NCBI GenBank assembly: GCA_902779575.1
Contig: CACZBW010000013.1
Span: forward strand, 41,649 to 105,648
DNA from: an uncultured Lachnospiraceae bacterium
Lineage (GTDB): Bacteria > Bacillota > Clostridia > Lachnospirales > Lachnospiraceae
Length of the DNA stretch: 64,000 nt
Direction of reading: 5' to 3'
In this document: positions 18,172 through 26,633 of the stretch, one piece after another
How positions within the stretch are numbered: position 1 is the stretch's first letter
How the letters are laid out: each line of letters starts with the position of its first letter
The notes under the pieces: model-generated
Told to the model about the DNA's origin: nothing
Seen by the model: only the letters and a program-made list of their open reading frames with translations
Database searches by the model: none
Position numbers and translations under genes: made by a program

Positions 18172-18903
18172 ATGATGAAAGAATCACCGTCTTCCTGCAT
18201 CCAGCTCAAGGAAGGTACCCATGTCGCGAAAGTCGTCCTGATGCCGGGAGATCCGCTGCGCGCGAAGTATATCGCGGAGCATTATCTGGAGAATCCGGTC
18301 CTCTTCAACGATGTACGGAATATGTACGGCTATACCGGCACATATAAGGGAAAAGAAGTCTCTGTCATGGGTTCCGGTATGGGAATGCCCTCCTTCACCC
18401 TGTATGCCTATGAGCTTTACACCTTCTTCGGGGTGGAGGCGATCATCCGCGTCGGATCCGCCGGAGCCCTTCAGGAAAGCGTACATATCAGGGACGTCGT
18501 GATCGCCATGTCCGCGTCGACCAACTCTTCCATGCCCGCTGTTTATCCGCTTCAGGGCATGATGGCGCCAACGGCAAGCTTTGATCTGCTCGAGCTTGCG
18601 GTTAATGCCGCAAGGAAGCTGGGCGTGCGCGCGGACCTCGGCCAGGTATTCTCTTCTGATTTCTTCTACAATCCGGACAAAGAGATCAATGAGAAGGCCC
18701 GCAGGAGCGGTCATCTGTGCGTGGAGATGGAGACGGCGGCCGCCTACCTGACCGCCATGAACTGCGGAAAGAAGGCGCTCTCGATTCTTACCATCTCGGA
18801 TTCTATCGTGACAGGTGAAGGGCTGAACGCCCAGGAGAGACAGGACAGCTTCCATGAGATGATGGAGATCGCGCTGGAGACAGCCGCGAACGCGGAGGTC
18901 TGA
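18172..18903 (+). CDS. deoD: Purine-nucleoside phosphorylase, DeoD type
   Basis: 243-aa hexameric PNP that splits purine (deoxy)ribonucleosides with phosphate into base and (deoxy)ribose-1-phosphate. Visible motifs: VLMPGDPLRAKYIAE (phosphate site), GSGMGMPSFTLYAYEL, RVGSAGAL, CVEMETAA (ribose site) and ILTISDSIVTGE with the catalytic Asp. Two tandem ATG codons (18172 and 18175) are possible starts after GTGAGG. It is followed after 141 bp by a PfkB-family kinase, and udp, cdd and deoC lie 19 kb downstream, giving a full nucleoside breakdown route. Confidence 0.94.
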   Translation: MMKESPSSCIQLKEGTHVAKVVLMPGDPLRAKYIAEHYLENPVLFNDVRNMYGYTGTYKGKEVSVMGSGMGMPSFTLYAYELYTFFGVEAIIRVGSAGALQESVHIRDVVIAMSASTNSSMPAVYPLQGMMAPTASFDLLELAVNAARKLGVRADLGQVFSSDFFYNPDKEINEKARRSGHLCVEMETAAAYLTAMNCGKKALSILTISDSIVTGEGLNAQERQDSFHEMMEIALETAANAEV

Positions 18904-19044
18904 CCCTGATAATTTCTGAAACGGCTGTGACTGCAATCCATTCTGCCCCGGCAAAACTGCGCCCGGGCGCACGGCAGCTTCGGCCGTCGGACTTCAGCCT
19001 GGAAAAACCACATTTGCGTGTAAACATCGGAAGGGGCTTACGAA

Positions 19045-19977
19045 ATGGGAATTGTGGTAGTTGGAGCTGCATTTGTTGACATCAAGGGTTACCCGCTCGC
19101 GCAGTATATTCCCGGCGGGAGGAATGTCGGAAGGGTCCTTCAGGTTCACGGCGGAGTGAGCCGGAATGTGGCGGAGGACATCGCGAATATCCAGCTGAAG
19201 CCGACCTATGTCAGCGTCCTGGATCACAGCGGAATCTCCGCCGATGTGCTGAGCCGCCTGCAGGCGCATCATGTGAACACGGATTATATCCGCAAAACGG
19301 AGGACGGGCTGGGCACCTGGCTGGCTATTTTTGACAACCACGGGGATGTGACGGCTTCTATTTCCAAGAGGCCGGATCTGAAGGAGATCGTGAATATCTT
19401 CCGGGAACAGGGCGATGAGATTGTGAGAAACGCGGACAGTATCGCCGTTGAGATCGATATGGAGATGGAGGTGCTGGAACCGATCTTCGACCTTGCTGAG
19501 AAGTATGGAAAACAGGTCTACGCGGTGGTCTCGAATATGTCGATCGCCATGGAACGCCGGGGACTGCTGAGCCGGACCGGCTGCATCGTCTGCAATAAGC
19601 AGGAGGCCGGCCTGCTGTTTTCGGAAAATTATGAAGGGATTGCACCGGACAAACTTGCAGCTATTATAAGGGAGAAGATCGAGAGCGCCGATATTCCGCG
19701 CATGGTCGTAACCATGGGACAGGACGGGGCGGTCTTCGCCGGCCTGGACGGAGAGCACGGTTACTGCCCGGGACTGAAGGTCGACGTCATCGATACGACA
19801 GGGGCGGGGGACGCGTTTTTCGCCGGCTGCGCGATCGGTCTTACCTATGGCAAGAACCTGGAGGAGGCAAGCCAGATCGGGACGAGACTGGCCGCTTCCG
19901 TGATCGCGATCAAGGAGAATGTCTGTCCGGAATTCTATCCGGAGGAATTCGGTCTTTCCGGCGCTGTCAGGAACTGA
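19045..19977 (+). CDS. PfkB-family carbohydrate/nucleoside kinase
   Basis: 310-aa ribokinase-superfamily enzyme, cytosolic. Signature 1 region GGVSRNVAEDIA (about residue 33-46) and signature 2 DTTGAGDAFFAG with the catalytic Asp (about residue 254) are clear. The GGVSRNVAE form is typical of pseudouridine kinases (PsuK) and related nucleoside kinases, and its position just behind deoD supports a nucleoside-linked substrate, but no psuG is adjacent, so the substrate is inference. Start ATG at 19045 after GGAAGGGG. A strong terminator follows. Confidence 0.85.
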   Translation: MGIVVVGAAFVDIKGYPLAQYIPGGRNVGRVLQVHGGVSRNVAEDIANIQLKPTYVSVLDHSGISADVLSRLQAHHVNTDYIRKTEDGLGTWLAIFDNHGDVTASISKRPDLKEIVNIFREQGDEIVRNADSIAVEIDMEMEVLEPIFDLAEKYGKQVYAVVSNMSIAMERRGLLSRTGCIVCNKQEAGLLFSENYEGIAPDKLAAIIREKIESADIPRMVVTMGQDGAVFAGLDGEHGYCPGLKVDVIDTTGAGDAFFAGCAIGLTYGKNLEEASQIGTRLAASVIAIKENVCPEFYPEEFGLSGAVRN

Positions 19978-20055
19978 AACGGAGCCTCCGGGCGACGGTC
20001 AGAACCGAGATTCATTTTTCGGGTGCCGACCGGGACTGAAATTCAATATGCTGTA

Positions 20056-20105
20056 AAAAAGAGTGGGGATGCCGCGTCCTGCGATGCGGTTTCCCCACTC
20101 TTTTT
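20056..20105. terminator. Bidirectional terminator after the PfkB kinase gene
   Basis: A 14-bp stem AAAAAGAGTGGGGA (20056-20069) pairs with 20092-20105, with an inner CCGC/GCGG pair. It ends in a T-run on both strands. Confidence 0.92.
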
Positions 20106-20210
20106 GTCTGAACACAGCCCTTCCTGAATTTTCGGAAAATCCTTAAGAAAGCTTAAGAAATCAAAATCGGATCTATGGTATCATGATTGCAGCTTAAGCT
20201 TATGTAACGT

Positions 20211-20242
20211 TAAAAAGAGAAAACGGCTCGGTACAGGAGCCG
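20211..20242 (-). terminator. Minus-strand terminator of kdgK
   Basis: Minus-strand stem CGGCTC/GAGCCG (20242-20237 with 20229-20224) followed by TTTTCTCTTTTT. It lies 50 bp past the kdgK stop. The rest of 20106-20210 shows only AT-rich sequence with repeated CTTAAG motifs and no gene. Confidence 0.75.
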
Positions 20243-20294
20243 GCCCGGCGTCGGAAAAAGTTCAGCGCAGAAAGCGGCCTGACTCAGAAAACGC

Positions 20295-21383
20295 TCAGCG
20301 CCGGATGTCATAGCTCATATCCATGAGATCTATGATGGACTGCGCGTCATCCGTTATGTTGGCGTCTCCGTGGATCGTATGCTTGATCGCGCTGGAGGCC
20401 ACGGCAAAATTGATCATATCCATCGGTTTGAATTCGTTCATCATCGCGTAGATCAGTCCGGAGGCGAAAGCGTCGCCGCCGCCGACCCGGTCGAGGATGT
20501 TGAAGGTGAAAAGCCTGCTTTCGAAGGTATGATCCCTGTACCACATGAAAGCCTTGAGGGAGTTTTCACTGCCCGAATAAGCGTAGCGCACATGGCGCGC
20601 GATGCATTTCAGATTGGGATAGCGTTCCGCGAAATGCTGGAAGACTTCATCCTGCTGTTCGTAATCCGGCTGCATGGGAAGGCCGTCTTTCCAGTCGCCG
20701 GCGGATGGATCCGTCTCATCTTTATACAGGTGATATGGCTCGATCCCGAACAGGACGTCCACGTAGGGAAGACACTGTGTACAATAGTCGCGGGCCTGTT
20801 CCCAGGTCCAGAGTCTGGAACGGAAATTCCCGTCAAAACTGACAGTGAGTCCCAGTTCTTTGGCGGTTTTCAGCATATCCAGGATCAGCTGCGCGCAGCC
20901 CGGACCGAGGGCGGGCGTGATTCCGGACAGGTGGAGCCAGTCAAAGCCGGAGAGCAGGGCTCTCAGATCATAGCCGGAGAAGTCATACTCCGTGATCGCG
21001 CTGTGCTTCCGGTCATAGGTAACTTTGGAGGCGCGGATTCCGTAACCGGTTTCAAGGTAGTAGGTTCCCAGTCTGTGCGTCGGGGTTTCCTCCGGACTGG
21101 ACAGGATGACCGGCGTGCAGTGAACGTCGTTGGACCTGAGCCAGCGGATGGCGCTTTTCCCGAGGGAGTTGTTGGGGACCACACTGAAAAAGGTACTGTC
21201 GATCCCCAGATTTGCCAGCGACAGGGCGATATTTGCTTCGCTTCCGCCGTAACTGGCGTCGAACTCGGAAGCCATGCGGATCTTTTCATAATTTGGCGGA
21301 GTCAGGCGCAGCATGATCTCACCGGCAGTGATGAAAGTCTTTGTGCAGCGTTTTTGCTTGAGAAGCGGATTACGGTGTTCCAT
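20295..21383 (-). CDS. kdgK: 2-dehydro-3-deoxygluconokinase-like sugar kinase (PfkB family)
   Basis: 362-aa PfkB-family kinase of the KdgK subgroup, which phosphorylates 2-keto-3-deoxygluconate in pectin or uronate breakdown. N-terminal GEIMLRLTPPNYEKI and the YGGSEANIALSLANLG sugar-binding region are typical. The C-terminal catalytic loop reads DRVGGGDAFASGL (GGGDAF rather than the usual GAGDAF). GGGAGGACT precedes the ATG on the minus strand. It stands alone with its own promoter and terminator. No kdgA or uronate genes are nearby, so the substrate is inferred from sequence resemblance only. Confidence 0.82.
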   Translation of the reverse strand: MEHRNPLLKQKRCTKTFITAGEIMLRLTPPNYEKIRMASEFDASYGGSEANIALSLANLGIDSTFFSVVPNNSLGKSAIRWLRSNDVHCTPVILSSPEETPTHRLGTYYLETGYGIRASKVTYDRKHSAITEYDFSGYDLRALLSGFDWLHLSGITPALGPGCAQLILDMLKTAKELGLTVSFDGNFRSRLWTWEQARDYCTQCLPYVDVLFGIEPYHLYKDETDPSAGDWKDGLPMQPDYEQQDEVFQHFAERYPNLKCIARHVRYAYSGSENSLKAFMWYRDHTFESRLFTFNILDRVGGGDAFASGLIYAMMNEFKPMDMINFAVASSAIKHTIHGDANITDDAQSIIDLMDMSYDIRR

Positions 21384-21494
21384 TTTGCAGTCCTCCCTGT
21401 TCTGTGGTTTCTGATTGAGATCATCGCGGAACGGGTTATTACGGTATTGTTTCCATACTGTGATATTCCGCCTGGACAGGATCCTTCTGAAAAA

Positions 21495-21523
21495 ATGATA
21501 ATTGGAAAAGAAGGACGGGTCAA
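21495..21523 (-). promoter_or_regulatory. Sigma-A promoter of kdgK
   Basis: Minus-strand TTGACC (21523-21518), exact 17-bp spacer, TATCAT (21500-21495), about 110 bp upstream of the kdgK start. The rest of the 418-bp divergent gap (21384-21801) is A-rich on its right half and holds no gene. Confidence 0.8.
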
Positions 21524-21801
21524 GGAAACCTTGTTAAAAAGTGAAACATCTGCCCGGGAGAATCCGATGTGCGGGGGAAGGGATTATGCGCTTCGGCCGC
21601 TCTTTGGAATCCGGCGGGTGAAAAATATATGAGGATGACGGAGCATTGCAAATGAAATAAGAATGATGCAGCTTTTTCCAGAATAATTTGGCGGAAATAA
21701 GAAAGCAGAGTAAATAAAAGAATTCGGAAGAATAAGAAACCGGAAGAATAAAAAACGAAAAAGCCAGAAGCGCAAATGAAAGACAAAGGAGGAGAAGAGG
21801 T

Positions 21802-23349
21802 ATGAAAAAGAGACTTGGATCGGGAATCAGGACCGTACTGCTTGCAGGGGCGGCCGCGTTTATTTTGGGAGGCGCAGCCTTCGGAGCGGAGGGCGATGTC
21901 CTGCCGCAGGTTCTGCTGGATAGCCAGTGGGACTGGTACAGTACCAGCGACCCGGAGTATAAGGACCTGTTCCATAATCAATACGAACTGGCCCGCCTGA
22001 ATCAGGAGAGCGCCGCGGTTTATCCGGAGCTTGACAGCGCGCTGAAGGCATGGTCCGGGGAGAAACAGGCGCGTCAGGAGGAATACAACAGCCATATGCA
22101 TGAACTGGCGGACGATGTATATGAGAATGAGGCGCAGGTGCTGCCCCTGACGGCACAGAGCGACCTGTATGTCCGCAGGGCGGATGAGAAGGTGCTGAGC
22201 CTTCTTGAGTTCACTGCCTCCTATGAGGGAGGAGTGCACGGGATGTACGGCTACTTCGGCTACAATTTTGACTCCCGGACCGGAGAAAAGCTTACTCTGG
22301 ACAGAGTGTTCCGGAACACGGATGACCTTCCGGGGCTGATTGCGGAAACGCTGCGGAAGACCTATCCGGGAATGTCTTTTCACAGCCTGGATGAAAGCCT
22401 TTCGGAGGATTTTTCAAGCGGTACTTATGCTGACTGGAACTGGACGCTGGATCCGAACGGGGTGACTTTCTATTTCGCGCCCTATTACCTTGCCTCCTAT
22501 GCGGACGGGAGCCTGGAAGCATTCATTCCTTTCCGGGGAAATGAAAGCATTTTCACCGGAGAGTTCGGGGAGCAGACCGGAGCCTGGGCGATGGGAATGC
22601 CGGATTTCTTCAACCAGAATTATATGAGGAGCGACGGAAGCTGGCATAAACTGCTGCTGATTAAGAATCCGGATGAGTATGACGCATTTAACGGCCTGAC
22701 GATTGAGAAGGACGGAAATCAGACCGCCATGCCGGGCCTCTGGTATTATGAGGCGGACTTCAGCCTGGTGCACGCGGCGGACGGGGCTTACTATCTGTAC
22801 GCCATGTACACGTCGGAGAACGATTACAGCAGCATCTGTGTTTATGATCTCTACGGTACGCCTTACAAGACCGGAAGCATCGAAGGAAGCTATGCGGACA
22901 GATCCGGCGGGCCGGCGGACGCGGAGGATCAGCAGTGGAGATGCGTGCTTTCCCATCCGGAGCGTTTTACTGTCAATTCCGTGATCCAGTATCTGAGCAC
23001 CTGCTTCGGCAACCGGGATTATGTACCCGGGCCGGACGGGATGCCCGTGCCGCAGACGCCGTATTATGAGTTTGATTATACCCGCAATCTGACACTGAAG
23101 AGAGATCTCACACTGCAGGGCGTAGCGTACAGCGACGACAGTTCTGCCGGAAATGAGACCGGTGAGGTTACCGTGAAGAGCGGCGAGACCCTGAGCTTCT
23201 GGAGAACAGACGGGGAAAGCTATATGGATCTGAAGAGAGCGGACGGAAGCGCGGTCCGCTGCAGGCTGGATGAGAGCCATGGATGGCCGTACACGATCGG
23301 CGGCGTCGATATCGAAGAAGCATTTGACGGAATAATGTTTGCGGGGTAA
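21802..23349 (+). CDS. Secreted DUF3298 (RsiV-like) domain protein
   Basis: 515-aa exported protein. Signal peptide residues 1-29 (cleavage after AAFGA). Residues about 70-260 match the DUF4163/DUF3298 module found in RsiV-type anti-sigma factors and in secreted Clostridial proteins: YEGGVHGMYGYFGYNFD, TGEKLTLDRVF, LPGLIAETLRKTYPG, then NGVTFYFAPYYLASYADG. The C-terminal half (about 270-515) is unrecognised, rich in Tyr, Asp and Gly. Unlike RsiV it has no transmembrane anchor or cytoplasmic part and no sigma gene beside it. AAGGAGGAG precedes the ATG. Role unknown, possibly lysozyme or ligand binding outside the cell. Confidence 0.8.
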   Translation: MKKRLGSGIRTVLLAGAAAFILGGAAFGAEGDVLPQVLLDSQWDWYSTSDPEYKDLFHNQYELARLNQESAAVYPELDSALKAWSGEKQARQEEYNSHMHELADDVYENEAQVLPLTAQSDLYVRRADEKVLSLLEFTASYEGGVHGMYGYFGYNFDSRTGEKLTLDRVFRNTDDLPGLIAETLRKTYPGMSFHSLDESLSEDFSSGTYADWNWTLDPNGVTFYFAPYYLASYADGSLEAFIPFRGNESIFTGEFGEQTGAWAMGMPDFFNQNYMRSDGSWHKLLLIKNPDEYDAFNGLTIEKDGNQTAMPGLWYYEADFSLVHAADGAYYLYAMYTSENDYSSICVYDLYGTPYKTGSIEGSYADRSGGPADAEDQQWRCVLSHPERFTVNSVIQYLSTCFGNRDYVPGPDGMPVPQTPYYEFDYTRNLTLKRDLTLQGVAYSDDSSAGNETGEVTVKSGETLSFWRTDGESYMDLKRADGSAVRCRLDESHGWPYTIGGVDIEEAFDGIMFAG

Positions 23350-23367
23350 AGTGTATCTGAAGGTTCC

Positions 23368-23582
23368 TATTCACAGCCTCAATGCCTGCGAAGCAGGAAC
23401 CGCCCCACCCGCCTCAGACGGGAGCATTGAAGATGCGGCATACGTGCGCAGCACGGATGGTATACTCTGTACGCTGTTCCACTAAGCAGCAAAGCTGCCA
23501 GGTGGAATATGCGTGAGGTCTGGCGGGGCGGAGCCGTGAATAATAACGATACACGGCCTGTTATGCGGAGAAACGTGTATCG
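23368..23582 (+). ncRNA. Candidate structured RNA with pseudoknot
   Basis: The gap 23350-23646 is almost entirely self-complementary. Pairings: TATTCAC 23368-23374 with 23536-23542; TCAATGC 23379-23385 with 23424-23430; hairpin CCTGC-GAA-GCAGG 23385-23397; CCCG/CGGG 23408-23411 with 23419-23422; CCGCCCC 23400-23406 with GGGGCGG 23525-23531, crossing the second stem as a pseudoknot; CGTGC-GCA-GCACG 23443-23455; TTCCAC/GTGGAA 23477-23482 with 23502-23507 enclosing GCAGC/GCTGC. A 9-bp hairpin (23547-23555 with 23574-23582) follows. I cannot assign a family; raiA and other large Clostridial RNA families should be tested. It may be a cis-acting leader or a free RNA. Confidence 0.6.
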
Positions 23583-23646
23583 TGGCCACTCATATCATGA
23601 AGACGCAGGATTCCTGCGCCCCTGAAGAAACGGGAGGACAGAGAAG

Positions 23647-23814
23647 ATGAACAGACCGCACAGCAGAAAAAAGACGATCCTCGAAGGAACCGCCGAAGTC
23701 ATTAAGGGCGAAAAGGTGGAAGGAACCCCTTCCGCAGCGGCCGGAATGGAGCAGGCGGCTTCCGGAATGCAGCAGGAAGCAGAGGAAGAAAAGCAGGAGG
23801 AGAAGAAGGACTGA
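23647..23814 (+). CDS. Small charged protein coupled to clostripain-family gene
   Basis: A 55-aa frame (too short for usual cut-offs) beginning MNRPHSRKKTILEGTAEVIK, with a basic N-terminus, a central Ala/Gly/Met/Gln stretch and an acidic Glu/Lys tail (EEEKQEEKKD). GGGAGGA precedes its ATG by ten bases, and its TGA overlaps the ATG of the next gene (TGATG at 23812-23816), the hallmark of coupled translation. There is no signal peptide or membrane segment. No family recognised; it may be a translational coupler or a cytosolic partner of the peptidase precursor. Confidence 0.65.
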   Translation: MNRPHSRKKTILEGTAEVIKGEKVEGTPSAAAGMEQAASGMQQEAEEEKQEEKKD

Positions 23815-26357
23815 TGCTTAAAAACCGGAATAAAGTCAGTGCAGCGGATCGTATTGCCTCCATGTCCCTCAGCCGCCTTTTCGCGGCCGCAGCAGCTGTG
23901 ATGCTGATTATGACAGGGGTTCTGTCGCTTTCATTTTCCACTGTCTGGGCAAAAGGAACAGATACGAACTACACGCAGATCAATAATACCGTGGCGAAAG
24001 GCGCGCGGGCCAAGTATACGAAACTGAAAGGCAAGGGCAGGGACACTGTCACGCTGATGATCTATATGATCGGAACGGACCTGGAGAGCCAGAACGGCAT
24101 GGCGACCTCCGACCTCAACGAAATGCTTTACTCGGAGATCGATAACAGCAGGGTCAATATCCTGATCGAGACAGGCGGCTGCAGAAGATGGAGAAACAGC
24201 GTTATCTCCGCGGGCAAGCTGCAGCGCTGGAAGCTGACGGGCAGGGGTCTTCAGCTGGACGATACCATGAAGTCCCAGGCGATGACCAATGAAGCTGCCC
24301 TGGCCGACTTTATCCAGTACGCGAAGAAGACGGCTCCCGCAGACCGCTACATGCTGATCTTCTGGGATCACGGCGGCGGATCGGTCAGCGGATACGGATA
24401 CGATGAGGTATATCCGAACGATTCCATGGATGTGGGCGAGATTGCCTCCGCACTGAAGAAGGGCGGACTGAAGTTTGATTTTATCGGCTTCGACGCCTGC
24501 CTGATGGCGACTCTGGAGACCGCGGTCGCCGTGGAACCCTATGCGGATTACATGATCGCCAGCGAGGAAGCCGAGCCGGGCACCGGCTGGTACTATACCA
24601 ACTGGCTGAAGCTTCTGGACAACAACTCTTCTACCAATACCCTGGAACTTGGCAGGCAGATCCTTGACGATTTCACCATGGCTTCGGCCCGCTCGAATTC
24701 CAGGTCGCAGACCACCCTTTCCCTGATTGACCTGTCCGAGCTGGACAACAGCGTGCTCAGGAGCCTGACAAGCTTTGGAAAAGGGCTGACGAAACAGCTT
24801 AAGAGCAAGGATTTCCAGTCCGTGGCGACAGCAAGGAACGGAAGCCGTGAATTTGCCCGCAGCAATCACCTGGACCAGATCGACCTTGTGGATTTCTGCA
24901 ACCGTCTCGGAACGGACGAAGGCGCGGCGCTGGCTAAGGCGATCCGCTCCGCTGTGAAATATAACCGCGTCAACAATATGACCGACGCCTACGGGCTGAG
25001 CATCTATTTCCCGAATTCCAGCCTGAAGTCCATGAATTCCATGATTCAGATCTATGAGAATATCGGCATGGACGACGAATGGTCGGAGAGTATCCGGACC
25101 TATGCGACGCTGGAATCTTCCGGACAGATCGCGGCGTCTTCGGGCGCTGCTTACGGCAGCGGTTCCGGCAGCCTGCTCGATATCCTGCTGGGCCTGTCGG
25201 GCGGCTCCTATGATTCCGGTTACGGTTCAGGGAACAGCGCGGGATCCGGACAGAGCTTCGGTTCCTCCACCGGTTCCGGCTATGATCCCTACGGCGGCTA
25301 TTCCAATGTGTACGGATCTAGCTATGATTCCTACGGGTCCATGACCATGGAGGACATGCTCAATCTCCTGACCGGATCTTCTTACGGATCCTCCTATGGT
25401 TCTTCCTACGGTTCCCAGGGCGGCTATGGAAACGGAAATACTTCTTCCTGGGGCGGCTATGGGAACGGCGGGAATACGTCCTCCTGGGGCGGCTATGGAA
25501 ACGGCAATACATCCTCCTGGGGCGGCGGCAGCTCCTCCTCTTCCGGCGGACTGACGGACAGCCTGCTCTCCCTGCTTCTCGGCGGTTATACCTCCACGGA
25601 CGGCATGAACTACGGCGGAACGAATTATTCTTCCATCCTGGGCGGCTCGAGCGATTATGTCTCCACGGACCTGCTCAGCCTGGCCGCGCAGCTGCTCTGC
25701 GGCAGGGCCATGGTCGGATCCGAGACCCTGGCGCTTACCGATAAGGACGGCGTGCAGGTTCTGCAGATGGACGAAGACCGCTGGGACCAGGTAGTTTCCG
25801 CGGAACTGGAAGTTTTCATTGACGACGGAAACGGCTATCTGGATCTGGGCCTTGACAATGTGTTCGAATTCGACGATGACGGCGACATGATCGTCGACTG
25901 GGACGGCACCTGGCTGACGCTTGAGGGACAGCCTGTCGCGGTCTATCCGATCAGCGACGAGGATGCTGACGAAGACGGGCTGTGGATCACAAGGAAGTAC
26001 ATCCCGGCGCTGCTGGAAGGCGAGCGCGTGAACCTCATCGTGGAGTTCAATGAGGAGACAGGGGAAGATAAGGTCCTCGGTGCACAGAGCATCCTGGATA
26101 CGGGCGTGGTAGGAAAAGGCTACATCGAGATGGAAGCGGGAGACGAGATCAAGCTTCTCTGCGACTATTTCACATACGACGGCAATTTTGAGTCCCAGTA
26201 TGTCCTTGGAAAACCGGTTACAGTGCCGGAGGACGGCGTCCTTACCATCGGCAATATGGAACTTACGGCGTCTTCCGACTACCAGATGCTTTACACAGGA
26301 CGTCTGACCGACATTTACCAGGCGCATTACTGGCTGCCGGTGACGAAGGTGTCCTGA
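23814..26357 (+). CDS. Secreted clostripain-family (C11) cysteine peptidase
   Basis: 847-aa exported peptidase. A signal/anchor segment lies at about residues 21-46. The C11 domain (about 78-430) has the catalytic dyad His186 in WDHGGGSVSGYGYDE and Cys229 in FIGFDACLMATLETA, plus TLMIYMIGTDLE and the SEEAEPGTGW motif; family members cut after Arg or Lys. A low-complexity insert rich in Gly, Ser, Tyr and Asn (about 450-590, repeated YGSSYGSS and SSWGGYGNG) separates it from a C-terminal beta-rich region with acidic DDGNGYLDLG and DEDADEDGLW stretches that may bind calcium. It is coupled to the small gene upstream. Confidence 0.9.
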   Translation: MLKNRNKVSAADRIASMSLSRLFAAAAAVMLIMTGVLSLSFSTVWAKGTDTNYTQINNTVAKGARAKYTKLKGKGRDTVTLMIYMIGTDLESQNGMATSDLNEMLYSEIDNSRVNILIETGGCRRWRNSVISAGKLQRWKLTGRGLQLDDTMKSQAMTNEAALADFIQYAKKTAPADRYMLIFWDHGGGSVSGYGYDEVYPNDSMDVGEIASALKKGGLKFDFIGFDACLMATLETAVAVEPYADYMIASEEAEPGTGWYYTNWLKLLDNNSSTNTLELGRQILDDFTMASARSNSRSQTTLSLIDLSELDNSVLRSLTSFGKGLTKQLKSKDFQSVATARNGSREFARSNHLDQIDLVDFCNRLGTDEGAALAKAIRSAVKYNRVNNMTDAYGLSIYFPNSSLKSMNSMIQIYENIGMDDEWSESIRTYATLESSGQIAASSGAAYGSGSGSLLDILLGLSGGSYDSGYGSGNSAGSGQSFGSSTGSGYDPYGGYSNVYGSSYDSYGSMTMEDMLNLLTGSSYGSSYGSSYGSQGGYGNGNTSSWGGYGNGGNTSSWGGYGNGNTSSWGGGSSSSSGGLTDSLLSLLLGGYTSTDGMNYGGTNYSSILGGSSDYVSTDLLSLAAQLLCGRAMVGSETLALTDKDGVQVLQMDEDRWDQVVSAELEVFIDDGNGYLDLGLDNVFEFDDDGDMIVDWDGTWLTLEGQPVAVYPISDEDADEDGLWITRKYIPALLEGERVNLIVEFNEETGEDKVLGAQSILDTGVVGKGYIEMEAGDEIKLLCDYFTYDGNFESQYVLGKPVTVPEDGVLTIGNMELTASSDYQMLYTGRLTDIYQAHYWLPVTKVS

Positions 26358-26435
26358 GGCAGTCCCGACTGTCTGTGATCCGGGCATGCCGGTGCTGCAG
26401 CATCTGCCTGTGATCCGGGCAATCTGAATCAGTCA

Positions 26436-26464
26436 TTGAAATGATTGTAAAAATCCGATATACT
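26436..26464 (+). promoter_or_regulatory. Sigma-A promoter of the C39-like peptidase gene
   Basis: TTGAAA (26436-26441), 17-bp spacer, TATACT (26459-26464). A hairpin in the predicted leader (26480-26491 with 26503-26513, CCGGCC/GGCCGG core) follows. Just upstream, CTGTGATCCGGGCA occurs twice within 40 bp (near 26374 and 26408). Confidence 0.75.
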
Positions 26465-26633
26465 TGTTTCTGTCAGCGGATCTTTCCGGCCTGTTAAGGG
26501 CGGGCCGGAAGATAGCAGATATTTCTGCGGGGCAGATCCTGAGGGCGGCTGCCATGCATGCATGAGCGGCTATGCGATCGGGAAACGCTGACAGGAACAG
26601 GGGATCGGATTATTTTAATTACAGGGGAGAAAG

